Origin: Balaenoptera acutorostrata
Taxonomy: Eukaryota; Chordata; Mammalia; Artiodactyla; Balaenopteridae
Reading direction: 5' to 3'
Assembly (NCBI RefSeq): GCF_949987535.1
Contig: NC_080064.1
Coordinates: 42,985,937 to 43,049,936, forward strand
Length of the DNA: 64,000 nt
Below are positions 24,746-35,817 of this stretch, piece by piece; within the stretch, counting starts at the first letter, position 1, and each line of letters begins with the position of its first letter. Under the pieces are notes generated by a model. It worked only from the letters and a program-made list of their open reading frames with translations, did no database searches and was not told where the DNA came from. Position numbers and translations under genes: made by a program.

Positions 24746-24789
24746 TTCCAATTGTTTTTGATAGTATATAGAAAGACTTTTCTTTTTGT

Positions 24790-25885
24790 TTTGTCTTTTA
24801 AAAAAATTTTATTTTACTGTGGTAAGAACACTTAACATGAAATCTACCCTCATAAATTTTTAAGTGTGTAATACAGTACTGTTAACTATAGGCACAGTGT
24901 TGTACAGCAGATCTCTAGAACTTATCCATCTTGCATAGTTAAGACTTTATGCCCATTGATTAGCAACTCTTCATTTCCTTCCTTCCTCCAGCCCCTGGCA
25001 ACCACCACTCTATGTTTCTATGAGTTTGATTGTACCTCATATAAATGGAATTACACAGTATTTGTCCTAATGTGACTGACTTATTTCACTTAGGATAATG
25101 TCCTTCAGGTTCATCCATATTGTCATATTTTGCAGGATTTCGTTCTTTTTTAAGGCTGTATGTATATACTACATTTTCTTTATCTATTCATACACTGGTG
25201 GATGTTTAGTTTTTTTTACACATTTTAGCTATTGTGAATAGTGCTGTACTGAACATTGGAGTGCTAATGTGTCTTTGAGATCTTGTTTTTATTTCTTTTG
25301 GATAAATACCCATAGTAGGATTGCTGAATCATATGGTAGTTCTAATTTTAATTTTTTGAGGAATCTCAATACTGTTTTCCATAGGAGCTGCACCACTTTG
25401 CATTTCCACCAACAGTGTACAAGAGTTCCAATTTCTCTGTATCCTCTTTTGTGTTGTTGTTGTTGTTGAAAATAGTCATTCTAACTGGTGTGAGGTTATC
25501 TCTTTATGGTTTTGATTGACATTTCCCTAAGCGTTAGAGATGTTGAACATCTTTTCGTATGCCTATTGGCCATTTATATGTCTTCTTTGGAGAAATGTCT
25601 ATTCAAGTCTTTAGCCCATTTTTAAGTTGGGTTATTAGCTTTTTTGCCATTGAGTTGTAGCTTTTATATTTTGGAAATTAACCTCTTATGGTTTGTAAAT
25701 ATTTTTTCCATTCTGTATGTTGCCTTATCACTCTGTTGATTGTTTCCTTTGCTGTGCAGAAACTTTTTAGTTTGATATAGCCCCAATTGTCTATTTTTGC
25801 TTTTTTTGTCTATGCTTTTGGTGTCATATTCATGAAATAATTGCAAAGACTAATGTCATGAAACATTTTTTCTGTTTTCTTCTAG
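24790..25885 (-). mobile_element. Old L1 3-prime half nested in ancient L1
   Basis: The minus-strand 3-prime UTR (CCCCTGGCAACCACCACTCT at 24991) and the ORF2 C-terminal region follow the standard order up to about 25880. Outside it, ancient L1 sequence continues at 25905-26015. Stops and frameshifts throughout. Confidence 0.8.
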
Positions 25886-26020
25886 GAGTTAACAGTACCA
25901 GAAGACAATTTGTTTTTGTATATTGTTCTTGTATCCTGCAATCTTATTAAACTCACTTAATTTTTGTACTAGTTTATTTAAAATTCCACAGGATTTTCTA
26001 CATAGATGATCATGTTCTCT

Positions 26021-26381
26021 GTGTGTCTTAGTCAATTCGAGCTGCTATAACATAATACCACAAACTGGATGTATTATAAACAACAGAAATTTATTTCTCA
26101 CAGTTCTGGAAGCTGTAAATCTGATATCAGGGGGCCGAAATGATCAAGTTTTGTGTCTGGTAAGAGCCCTCTTCTTGCTTCTTGATGTGTTCTCAAGTGG
26201 TGGAAGGGGCTAGGGAGCTCTGTGGGATCTTTTTCATAAGCGCACTAATCCCTTTCACAAGGTCTCCACTCTCATGACCTAACCACTTCTTGAAGGCCCC
26301 ACCTCCTAAAACCATCACATTGGGCATTAGGATTTCAACATATGAATTTGGGGGGCACAGAAACATTCAGACCAAAGCACT
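26021..26381 (-). mobile_element. MST/MLT-type LTR (ERVL-MaLR)
   Basis: The plus-strand text (TTAGTCAATTCGAGCTGCTA, AACAACAGAAATTTATTTCT, TCAACATATGAATTTGGGGG) is the reverse complement of the MST-type LTR consensus as I remember it. It is a solitary LTR inside ancient L1 sequence with no retroviral gene attached. Confidence 0.8.
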
Positions 26382-26726
26382 GAGAATATAACTCTTATTT
26401 TTTCCGTTTTACTCTAGGTGCCTTTTACTTCTTTTTCATACCTGGTTGCACTGGCTAGACCCTTCAGTGCAGTGTTGAATAGAAGTTGTAAGAGTGGACA
26501 TCCCTGTATTGTTACTGATTTTAGGAGGAAAGCATTCAATCTTTCACCATTAAGTCTGATGTTTTCAATAAATGACTTTTATCAGGTTGGGGAGCCTGAT
26601 AACTAGGATAGAGATTCCCTTCCATCCTAGTTTCTGAGAGCATTTTTTTTTTAAATCAGGAATGGATGTTTCAAAATTTTTCATGTCTATTGACACAGAT
26701 CCATATTGATCACATGGATTTTCTTT
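26382..26726 (-). mobile_element. Ancient L1 RT-domain segment
   Basis: Minus-strand ORF2 reverse transcriptase core (the [20 protein letters not shown] region on the plus strand at about 26440-26510). Split from neighbouring segments by the LTR on the left and a SINE on the right. Confidence 0.75.
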
Positions 26727-26737
26727 TCTAACTTCTT

Positions 26738-27060
26738 TTTTTTTTTTTTTTTTAAATCATCACCTTTTTTGACGAGGATTCTTTCTTTCTTTCTTTATGG
26801 CTGTGTTGGGTCCTCGCCTCTGTGCAAGGGCCCTCTCCAGTCGCGTCAAGTGGGGGCCACTCCTCATTGCGGCACACAGGCCTCTCACCACCACGGCCTC
26901 TCTTGTCGCGGAGCACAGGCTCCAGACGTGCAGGCTCAGCAATTGTGGCTCACGGGCCCAGCCGCTCCGTGGCATGTGGGATCTTCCCAGACCAGGGCTC
27001 GAACCCGTGTCCCCTGCATTGGCAGGCAGACTCTCGACCACTGCGCCACCAGGGAAGCCC
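26738..27060 (-). mobile_element. CHR SINE with (AAAG)n tail and extension
   Basis: Head, B-box and body on the minus strand. The tail is (AAAG)n, then a unique segment of about 27 bp ending in GATGATTT, then about 21 A, before the TSD TCTAACTTCTT (26727-26737 and 27061-27071). This copy has an unusually GC-rich body, which gives long spurious ORFs in several frames. Confidence 0.93.
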
Positions 27061-27071
27061 TCTAACTTCTT

Positions 27072-27673
27072 AATATGGTGAATTGCATTGATTGGTTTTT
27101 TTCATGGTAAACCAACCTTGTTTTCTTGTGATAAACCCCACTTGGTCATGATGTATTATCCTTTTAATATAATGTTGGACTTAATTTGCTAAAATATTGT
27201 TTAGAATTTTGCATCTGTGTTCACAGATGCATTTTGCATATCTGTTCAGTTTGTAATTTCCTCTCTTTCTCTCTCTCACTTCTCTCTCTCTCCCTCTTTT
27301 TTTCCCTGGCTTTGGTGTCAGGGTAATGTCAGCCTCATAGGATAAATCAAAAAAGAATTCTCTTGTCTTCAAATTTTGGGAAGCATTTGTGTAGAATTAA
27401 TACTATTTTTTCCCTTAAAGTGTTTGGTAGAATTTACCAGTGAAGCACCTGGACATAGAGTTTCTTTTTAAGAACTTTAACTACAATTTCAATTTGTTTA
27501 ATAGATGTGTGTCTATCTATGTTATCTATTTCTTCTTGAGTGAACTTTGAAAATTTATATATTTTAAGGAATTTTCCCTTTCATCTAAGTTGTTAGATTT
27601 ATTAACATAAAATTGTTCATAATATTGCCTTATTATTCTTTTAATATCTGTAGAATCTGTAGTAATGTAACAT
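27072..27673 (-). mobile_element. Ancient L1 RT-domain segment, continued
   Basis: Minus-strand ORF2 text from the RT core (CCAACCTTGTTTTCTTGTGA near 27111) towards the linker region. A CT-rich low-complexity stretch at 27262-27305 interrupts it. Confidence 0.75.
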
Positions 27674-27684
27674 CTCTCATTTCT

Positions 27685-28035
27685 TTTTTTAAAATAAATT
27701 TATTTATTTATTTTTGGCTGCATTGGGTCTCTGTTGCTGGGCTCAGGCTTTCTTTAGCTGTGGCAAGCAGGGGCTACTGTTCGTTGTGCTGCATGGGCTT
27801 CTCATTGCAGTGGCTTCTCTTGTTGCAGAACACAGGCTCTAGGCATGTGGGCTTCAGTGGTTGTGGCATGCAGGCTCAGTAGTTGTGGCTTGTGGGCTCT
27901 AGAGTGCAGGCTCAGTAGTTGTGGAGCATGGACTTAGTTGCTCTACAGCATGTGGGATCTTCCTGGACCAGGGCTCAAACCCGTGTCCCCTGCATTGACA
28001 GGCAGATTCTTAACCACTGCACCACCAGTGAAGCC
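27685..28035 (-). mobile_element. CHR SINE, minus strand, older type
   Basis: CHR head at the right end, with a body containing AGTAGTTGTGG repeats and an (AAAT)n tail followed by TTTATTTT and A7 (element orientation). The TSD CTCTCATTTCT lies at 27674-27684 and 28036-28046. Confidence 0.92.
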
Positions 28036-28046
28036 CTCTCATTTCT

Positions 28047-28375
28047 GATATTGATAATTTGTGCCTTTTTTCTTTTTATTGGTCAGTCTAGCTAGAAGTT
28101 TATCAATTATATAGATCTCAAAGAATCAGGTTTTTGTTTCATTGATTTTCTTTATTGTTTTTCTGTTTTCTATTTCATTGGTTTTCACTTGGTCTTTAGA
28201 TTTTTTTCTTTTCTTTACTTTGGGCTTAATTTGCTCTACTTATTTTAGTTTTTAAGGTTATTCACACATTTTTTCCCTAATACTGCAGTTTTTTGGTATT
28301 GATTTTCCCCTACATACTGCTTTAGTGGCATCCCACAAATCCTGATATGTTGTGTTTCATTTCATTTGGGTTGAG
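28047..28375 (-). mobile_element. Ancient L1 linker-region segment
   Basis: Minus-strand ORF2 between the endonuclease and RT domains (GCTAGAAGTTTATCAATTAT at 28089, CATTGATTTTCTTTATTG at 28140). Ends near 28375 where a different ancient repeat begins. Confidence 0.7.
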
Positions 28376-28720
28376 TGTTCAGTAAATGTCAATTACATCC
28401 ATGATGACACATGGCTTCCAAAGTTCCCTGGGGTTCATCTCCATCCCAGTCAAGCCTAAAGGGAGAAAGAACATGGAGAAAGGTGCTTGGGAGGTTTTTA
28501 TGACATCACTTCCATTCAAATTCCATTGGTTAGAACTCAGTCGCATGGCTTCACCTAATGGTATGGGAAGCTGGGACATGTAGTCTAGCCTTTTGCCTGG
28601 GGAGAAGAGGAAAATACATTTGGACAAACAGCCAGAAACCTCTTTCTATTCTCTGGAAGGGCTTGTATAAGATAAGAAATACTTGAATCATGGGTATACA
28701 GTAGAAATTGTAAAGTTATT
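28376..28720. repeat. Ancient interspersed repeat-like sequence holding exon 1
   Basis: The phrases CATCACTTCCATTCAAATTC, CCATTGGTTAGAACTCAGTC and GGGAAGCTGGGACATGTAGTC resemble a common mammal-wide repeat that I recognise but cannot name. L1 sequence flanks it on both sides. The putative first coding exon (28545-28560) and its splice donor lie inside it. Confidence 0.45.
28545..28560 (+). CDS. C1orf185: C1orf185-like membrane protein, exon 1 (start codon)
   Basis: The segment reads ATGGCTTCACCTAATG and is followed at once by the donor GTATGG. It encodes MASPN plus the first base of a Gly codon. Exon 2 starts with GT, so joining gives GGT (Gly), and the frame continues into the transmembrane segment without a stop. 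The resulting start [14 protein letters not shown] agrees with what I remember of the start of mammalian C1orf185. The start-codon context is only moderate (C at -3, G at +4). The 5-prime UTR limit and promoter are not visible. The exon lies in repeat-like sequence, so the call depends mainly on the phase match and on recalled homology. Confidence 0.6.
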
Positions 28721-29830
28721 GGGGCCTGCTCTTTTCTTTGGGTGAAATTTTGTAACTGTTGATTCAGTTTAGTGGATACATGTTCATTTAGGTTTTCTAT
28801 TCTTGAGTCACTTTTTGTAAGTCACTTTTTAGGTATATATAATTTAGTATAAGTTTTAGAATATACTAGCATAAATTTGTTGAAAGTATTTTCTTTTCTT
28901 TTTTTTTTTTTTTTTTTTTTAATTTTATAGCTACTTTATTTATTTATTTATTTATTTTTGGCTGTGTTGGGTCTTCGGTTCGTGCGAGGGCTTTCTCTAG
29001 TTGCGGCAAGTGGGGGCCACTCTTCATCGCGGTGTGGGGACCGCTCTTCATCGCGGTGCGCGGGCCTTTCACTATTGCGGCCCCTCCCGTTGCGGGGCAC
29101 AGGCTCCAGACGCGCAGGCTCAGTAGTTGTGGCTCACGGGCCCAGCTGCTCCGTGGCATGTGGGATCTTCCCAGACCAGGGCTCGAACCCGTGTCCCCTG
29201 CATTAGCAGGCAGATTCTCAACCACTGCGCCACCAGGGAAGCCCTGAAAGTATTTTCTTATTTTAATTTCTGCTGTAACTGTAATTATGTTGTTTCTTTA
29301 CCTTTGAAATTGTTTACCTGTGCCTTCTTTTTTAAAATTTGGTTACTCTTACTAGAGATTTGTTAATCTTGTTAGTGTTTACCTAAAATCTTAATATTTT
29401 TTCACTAATTTCTGTTCTTTTTTATTTCCTTCCTCCACATTATTTGGACTCACTTTGCTTGTCTTTTTCAACTTGCAATTTGAATGCTAAGCTCATTTTT
29501 TTTTCAGCTTTTTTTTCCCCCTTGAATTTGTCTTCAGCTTTGTTGCTGCAAGCATTTATACATAGTGCTTCATTATTGATTAGTTTTATGTAATTTCCAA
29601 ATTTCCATTGATTTCTTCTTTAATGCAAGAGTTATTTACAGTGTGATTAAAAATTTCCAAGTATGGCAGCTTTTCCTAGAGTATGTATTAGGTTACTAAT
29701 TTAAAATTAATTATATTATTGTCAGAGAATGTGGTATCTGTAATAATCCTATAAAACTGTTGAGTCTTCCTTTATGGCCTGGTATATGCATGCTGTTTGA
29801 GATGTCATCTTCTTTACTATGTTAGTAATT
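28721..29830 (-). mobile_element. Second ancient L1 segment, split by a SINE
   Basis: Minus-strand L1 linker and endonuclease text (29340-29830: TAGAGATTTGTTAATCTTG, then the GAGAATGTGGTATCTGTAAT part near 29725). It repeats the ORF2 region already covered at 28050-28340, so it belongs to a different L1 copy from that one. A CHR SINE interrupts it at 28896-29244. Confidence 0.65.
28896..29244 (-). mobile_element. Young CHR SINE with internal duplication
   Basis: Head, B-box and GC-rich body on the minus strand. The CACCGCGATGAAGAG unit occurs twice in tandem (29010-29060). The tail is (AAAT)n, then GTAGCTATAAAATT, then about 23 A. The perfect TSD TGAAAGTATTTTCTT lies at 28881-28895 and 29245-29259. 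It is close in sequence to the plus-strand copy at 35496 and shares its duplication. Confidence 0.95.
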
Positions 29831-30084
29831 CCTTGCAACATTATCTTATTTATTCCTTATTCTAATTATGTGAGACATAATATGACTCCCATTTTTCAAA
29901 TAATAACATTAAAATCCAACCAGCATAATAAGTATCTCTTCCAAGTACAAGTTCTTCCTAGTTAGCTTTGTATTCAATCAGAGCAACCACCAACTAAAAA
30001 TAAATCAGTGTGGTCAACTTTTTATACCAGTTGCATATGAGCCCTGCTTATATTTCATTATAGATTTTTAAACCTCAGGGTAAG

Positions 30085-30185
30085 GATTCATTCTTACTTC
30101 AATGGCCTTTTATCCCTCCCTTGGTGTCTCAAACAGTATCTCACACATATTTGGTGTTCAATAAGCATTTGTTGAACTGGAGTAA
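30085..30185 (+). mobile_element. L2 LINE 3-prime end
   Basis: The terminal phrase TTGGTGTTCAATAAGCATTTGTTGAA is the L2 3-prime signature. Only the last hundred bases are recognisable. Confidence 0.65.
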
Positions 30186-30329
30186 ACCTGAGACTGAAAT
30201 CTGGCAAAACCCTAGGAGAGTATAATAAACAGGTATTGAATACTCAAAAAATAAAACCGAACATTCAGTTCTGGAATCACTACAAAAGATAATCTGAAAC
30301 TACTCCTGACACAAATATATAGTAATTCT

Positions 30330-30480
30330 GGTTAAAGATATAGGCATAGATACAGATAAGTAACATCTATATCCATGTCTATATTTATCTATATCCTTTA
30401 TATATCTATATATATCCATATGTAGATATGTTAAAGGATATGTGTATATCTAGCTATAGATAGATAGGTTAAAGGATAGA
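30330..30480 (+). repeat. TATC/ATAG-rich low-complexity tract
   Basis: Irregular CTATAT, TATCTATA and GATAGATAG units, a decayed tetranucleotide/hexanucleotide microsatellite. TTAAAGGATA occurs twice (near 30431 and 30469). Confidence 0.8.
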
Positions 30481-30794
30481 CAGATTGGGGAAGAGGAACC
30501 TATAAAGGCAATAACATTATAGACAGAGAAATGGGAAAAAACCAAGTGAATTAATTTTACTTATGCCAAGGTAAGAGAGAGAGAGAATGGTCAATAGTGA
30601 CCTTTCAATTTTGTGTTAATGAAGTTATTAATGACCTTGGGAATAGAAGTTGTGAAGTAGAAATTCTCATTTTAAGAGTTTTGGCTGCAAATGGTAAGAA
30701 AAGGATCAACTGTAAGCTGGAGGTTACTGTGCATAGAGAGAAAGTTTTGTTTATCCTAAGGTGAAAGGGTCATACCCTGGTTTAGGATTTAATA

Positions 30795-31440
30795 TCTTTG
30801 GCTAGCTATCTCTTACTCATTCTGTAAGATTTAGCTCAGGTGTTCTCTAAGAAACTGTTCCTGCACTTAGTCAAAGTGCCTCTGTTGTCTTAGTGCTGTC
30901 AACAAGTCATTATCATAGCAATTAGAATATTGTAACGAATATTCTGTTTAAATGTTGTACCCTCCAGATTTTAAACTCTATGACCATGTGTTACTTATCT
31001 TTCAGTCACCAATTCTTTTTTGTTGTTGTTGTTCGTTTATTTATTTATTTATTTATTGGCTACGTTGGGTCTTCATTGCTGCATGTGGGCTTTCTCTAGT
31101 TGTGATGAGCAGGGACTACTCTTTGTTACAGTGTGCAGGCTTCTCATTGCAGTGGCTTCTCTTGTTGCAAAGCACAGGCTCTAGGGCATGTGGGCTTCAG
31201 TAGTTGTGGCACATGGGCTCAGTAGTTGTGGCTCATGGGCTCTAGAGCGCAGGGTCAGTAGTTGTGTCACATGGGCTTAGTTGCTCCACAGCATGTGGTT
31301 TCCTCCCGGAACAGGGATCGAACCTGTGTCCCCTGCATTGGCAGGCAGACTCTCAACCACTGTGCCACCAGAGAAGTCCTCAGTCACCAATTCTTGGCAA
31401 GGGTTTGGCAATAGAAAGTTCTCAAACCATGTTTAACTAG
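30795..31440 (+). mobile_element. L2 LINE fragment split by a SINE
   Basis: Text such as CTGTAAGATTTAGCTCAGG, GTGTTCTCTAAGAAACTG and AGATTTTAAACTCTATGA follows the L2 3-prime region. A CHR SINE interrupts it at 31018-31379. Confidence 0.6.
31018..31379 (-). mobile_element. CHR SINE, older type, minus strand
   Basis: The minus-strand head begins near 31379. The body has AGTAGTTGTG repeats and the tail is (AAAT)n then (AAC)n. The TSD TCAGTCACCAATTCTT lies at 31002-31017 and 31380-31395. Confidence 0.93.
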
Positions 31441-31595
31441 ACTATGGAGTTTTTAAAAATTTTTCTCCTATCTTTTTACAGATCTTCCTGTATCTGTATT
31501 ATGTATTTATTTCTTCCATTATAATGCCTATAATACCTTTTTAATTACACTTATTCTTTTTCACATATATGAACTTCCTACTAAACCACATACCT

Positions 31596-31716
31596 AGGGA
31601 CTTCCCTGGTGGTCCAGTGGTCCACACTTCTACTGCTGGGGGTGCACATTTGATCTCTGGTCGGGGAACTAAGATCCCGCATGCTGAGTGGCACAGCCAA
31701 AAAAACAAGAAAAAAC
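31596..31716 (+). mobile_element. Short tRNA-derived SINE (about 120 bp type)
   Basis: Begins GGGACTTCCCTGGTGGTCC and ends with an A-rich tail after CATGCTGAGTGGCACAGCC. The TSD CCACATACCT lies at 31586-31595 and 31717-31726. Same type as the copy at 4296, in the opposite orientation. Confidence 0.9.
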
Positions 31717-31800
31717 CCACATACCTTTATAATTCATTTTTCTAGTACTAACATCTAGCACAGTGCCTATCGTTTATTCATTAAATAGTCAATCATTTTT

Positions 31801-32091
31801 TTAAAAAATGTATTTATTTATTTATTTATGGCTGTGTTGGGTCTTCGTTTCTGTGCGAGGGCTTTCTCTAGTTGCGGCAAGTGGGGACCACTCTTCATCG
31901 CGGTGCGCGGGCCTCTCACTGTCGCAGCCTCTCTTGTTGCGGAGCACAGGCTCCAGACGCGCAGGCTCAGTAGTTGTGGCTAACGGGCCCAGTTGCTCTG
32001 CGGCATGTGGGATCTTCCCAGACCAGGGCTCGAACCCGTGTCCCCTGCATTGGCAGGCAGATTCTCAACCACTGCGCCACCAGGGAAGCCC
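31801..32091 (-). mobile_element. Young CHR SINE with T6 in the tail
   Basis: Intact head, B-box and body. In element orientation the tail is (AAAT)n-ACA-TTTTTT-AA, joining an A-starting TSD. The TSD TAGTCAATCATTTTT lies at 31786-31800 and 32092-32106. The T6 run is a canonical pol III terminator. Confidence 0.94.
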
Positions 32092-32106
32092 TAGTCAATC
32101 ATTTTT

Positions 32107-32340
32107 GAGTAACCAGTCATTATTCTAAACTCTAAGAATACCAGAGTGAAAAAGATTTATCTTCTGGTAGAAGAAGACAGACAATAGACAGTAAACCAAT
32201 AAGTAAAGAAGACTATTTATTACAGCAATTATTAAAGACAAAGAAACAGGGTCATATAATAAAGTGACTGTTGAAAATGAGGAGTCATTACTTTAGATAG
32301 CATACTTAAGGGCAGAGTCAAGAAAGTAAAAATCCTACCT
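32107..32340 (+). repeat. Ancient interspersed repeat remnant
   Basis: The text CATTATTCTAAACTCTAAGA, then AGAAGACAGACAATAGACAG and a long run of related phrases resembles a mammal-wide repeat common in genomes. I cannot name the family. It may be the same family as the remnant around 45.5-47.1 kb. Confidence 0.4.
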
Positions 32341-33099
32341 CTGTATATAGTGTTTCTTTAACTTATATATTGACTAAATCTTCAAAGTGAGAGGGGATCT
32401 TAATGATCATAGAGTCAAGCCTTTTCATTTTACAGATTGATTTATAGATAAAGTGTGATTTGTTGGAGGTATTGGAAAATATGTAATTTGTCTTTCTCTT
32501 GGTAAAGTGGTTTGGGAACTTTCATATTCTCTATAGCTCACTGGAATTCCCCTGAGATATAAATGGCCCATTTAAACCAAGGACTAGAATGGTGTTTTAC
32601 TAATCACACCTGTTTTCTTCCCTAATGGAGAATTACAAAAAGGATAAAGAGGAGGGCAGAGATCTTAAGGAGGAGAAAGCTAAATAGGCTGTAAACACAG
32701 TGATAACAATAGAGAAGTTGCTACAATGAGACTTGTACAAAGTAAAGGAGTCAAGAATCACATATGAAGATTAAAAATTTTTGTTCCTGATTTTTCTAAG
32801 ATTCTCATGCTAGAAAATCTGAATGTACAGAAAAGTCTGGAGTGGAAAATTATAACTAAGCCCTTACCCCAGGAGTAGCCAGTATTGATTATTTACCTTA
32901 TAAAAGTATGTTTTTCCCTCTTTCTTTTCTTTCTTTTTTTTTTTTTTTACAAAATTGAGATCCTATTGTTTTTATATTTTTTACATTTGAGAAAACCAGA
33001 AAAGTAAAAAGAAAAGGACAAAGAATAACAAACATTCATGTAATCTTCTACTAAATAAATATTTTTTCATCATATAAACTTCAGATTTTTAATTTTTTA

Positions 33100-34055
33100 A
33101 AGAAAACATTACAGATAAAGTCTTAAGTTTATATTCAATCCATAGTCCCATTCCCCTCATTTCCTGCCCAGACACAACTAATATCATGAGTATGGTGTAT
33201 TTTAATACTTCTGTCACATTGTTTTTTAAAAAGTATTATTTTGTGTTTCCTTTTAATGTGCATAAATGGAATCAGTATGTGATTAGAATAATTGAATATA
33301 AATTTATGGAAATCACTTTATTCACTGAACACTAGGTTTTTCAGTTCTATTTATGATGATACATATCGATCTAGTTTATTCATAAGTCATAAGTTTTAAG
33401 CTTGAATTTTCACTGAACACATCTCTATAACCAGCACCCTGTTCAAGAAACAGTATGTTAATTACCAGCATCCCTGAACTCCCCCCGATGTCTTTGTTTG
33501 CCTTCTTTTGCCCAACATTATTTATGAAATTTATCCACTTTGTTGTGCATAGTTGTACTCTATTCTTTCTCATTGTTATAGAACATTTTGTTTCTTTAAA
33601 TCAATTAAACTTTTAAAATTTATCCGTTTAACTGTCAGTTGGCCTTTGGGTAGTTTCCAGTTTGTGTCTCTATCAACATACACACATAAAAGTGATGCTA
33701 TCAACATTCTAGCATATATTTTTAAGAAAATATATATGTACTTCAGTTTGGTATATATCTAAGAATTGCTGGGTCATAGGGTATGTATAAGTTCAGCTTT
33801 AATAATAGTGCCAAACAGTTTTCCAAAGTATTATAGAAAATTACATTCCCACCAACAGTGAGTGAGAATTCATGTTACTCTGCCACCTTGACAGCACTTG
33901 ATATTTTCCATCTTCTTCATTTTAGGCATCATACAGGGTTGTCGTATTGACTTGTTGTGGTTTAATTTGCATTTCTGTGATTATTAATGAAGTTTTCATA
34001 TATTTATTGGCCATTTAGATAACCTGTTTTATGATACCCTTAAGTATTTAGCATT
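33100..34055 (-). mobile_element. Ancient L1 3-prime half
   Basis: Minus-strand 3-prime UTR (CATAGTCCCATTCCCCTC near 33142) and the ORF2 C-terminal region (ATTGCTGGGTCATAGGG, TTACATTCCCACCAACAG near 33840). Highly decayed, with no open frame. Confidence 0.75.
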
Positions 34056-34149
34056 TATACTTAACTGTTTCTCTAACAAAATCTAAAGATATTCATTGTC
34101 TATACTAGGTAAGGACGGACTTTAGCAATTTTTAAATTACTATTGTCCC

Positions 34150-34345
34150 TCATTTATTGGTTGTATGCCTTTGAGCAAGTTACTTAACCTCATTTTTGCC
34201 TCATCTGTTTCCTCATCTGTAAAGTGGGGAAATAATAATACTTAGCTTATAGAGTTGTGAGAATTAAATGAGTGAATATATATATAATCACTTTGAACGT
34301 GCCTGGCATATAGTATTTGCTGTATAAATATTAGATTATTATTAT
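34150..34345 (+). mobile_element. MIR SINE
   Basis: Contains the MIR core phrases TTTGAGCAAGTTACTTAACCTC, CCTCATCTGTAAAGTGGGG and GTGCCTGGCATATAGTA. Mammal-wide tRNA-derived SINE, long inactive. Confidence 0.88.
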
Positions 34346-34978
34346 TGTTGTTATTGGTGAAAGAATAGACAATGTATACCAAGGGGACAGAATAGAGATT
34401 CCAGAAATAGACAGAGACAAATATAGGTAGCTGATTTTTGACAAGGGTGCAACAGCAACTCTATGAAGAAAGGATGGTCTTTTCATCAAATAGTGTTGGA
34501 ATCACTGAATACACATATCCCAAAACAAAACAAAAAACAAAAAAAACTTGACCCCTGCCTCTCGCCTTATGCAAAAATTAATTCAAAATGAATCATGAAT
34601 TAAATGTAAAACATAAAACTAGAAATATTTTATAGGAAAACATAGAAGAAAATCTTTCTGACCTGCAAAGAGTTCTTAGATACAGCCCATAGCACAAACC
34701 ATAAAAGAAAAAAGTTGATAAATTGGATATCACTAAAATTAAAAAGTTTTGCTCTGTGAAAGACGCTATTAAGAAAATTGAAGACAAGCCACAACTGGGA
34801 GAAAATATTTCCAAATCATGTATCTGACCAAGGATTTGTATCCAGAATATATAAAGAATTCTAAAAAATCAGCAAAGATTTGAACAAATACTTCACTGAA
34901 TAAGATATATGGATGGCAAATAAGCATGTGGAAAGATGCTCAACATAATTATTCACTAAGGAAATGTAAGTTAAAACA

Positions 34979-35070
34979 GGGGTCCCAAAAGAGAGAATAG
35001 AGAAGTAGCAGAGAAGCAATATTAAGAGATGCAGCTTAAAAAAGGTTTTTTCTTTTCCTTTTTTTAAAGG
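34979..35070 (+). repeat. Left arm of a dispersed inverted repeat
   Basis: Begins GGGGTCCCAAAAGAGAGAAT and ends CCTTTTTTTAAAGG. It is the reverse complement, with few differences, of 36495-36582. It splits ancient L1 text at a point where GATACCACTGT is itself repeated just downstream (35071-35110). Confidence 0.88.
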
Positions 35071-35495
35071 AAGATACCACTGTATCTCCACAGTAAGATA
35101 CCACTGTGCATCTATTAGGATGGCTGAAATGAAACTGACAATATCAAGTGGTAGCCATGATACAGAGCAACTGAAACTGTTGTATTTGCTGGTGGGAAAG
35201 CAAGACAGAACAACCACTTTGGAAAGCAGTTTGGTAGTTTCTTATAAATTTGAATATATACTTGCTATATGACCCTACTGAAATAAAAACATGTTCAAAT
35301 AAGCAACTGTATGCAAATGTATAGTATGCCTTATTCCTAACAACCCCAAACTGGAAACAACCAAACGTCTCTTAGCTGGGGAATATGTTACTCAGCAATA
35401 AAAAGAAATAAACTACTGATACATGCAACAACATGGATGAATCTCAAATGCATTATGCTAAGTTAAAAAAGCCAGACTTAAAAGACAACATGCTG

Positions 35496-35786
35496 GGGGC
35501 TTCCCTGGTGGCGCAGTGGTTGAGAATCTGCCTGCTAATGCAGGGGACACGGGTTCGAGCCCTGGTCTGGGAAGATCCCACATGCCACGGAGCAGCTGGG
35601 CCCGTGAGCCACAATTGCTGAGCCTGCGCGTCTGGAGCCTGTGCCCCGCGACGGGAGGGGCCGCGATAGAGAAAGGCCCGCGCACCGCGATGAAGGGCGG
35701 TCCCCGCACCGCGATGAAGAGTGGCCCCCGCTTGCCGCAACTGGAGAAAGCCCTCGCACGAACCGAAGACCCAACACAGCCAAAAA

Positions 35787-35817
<31 letters not shown>

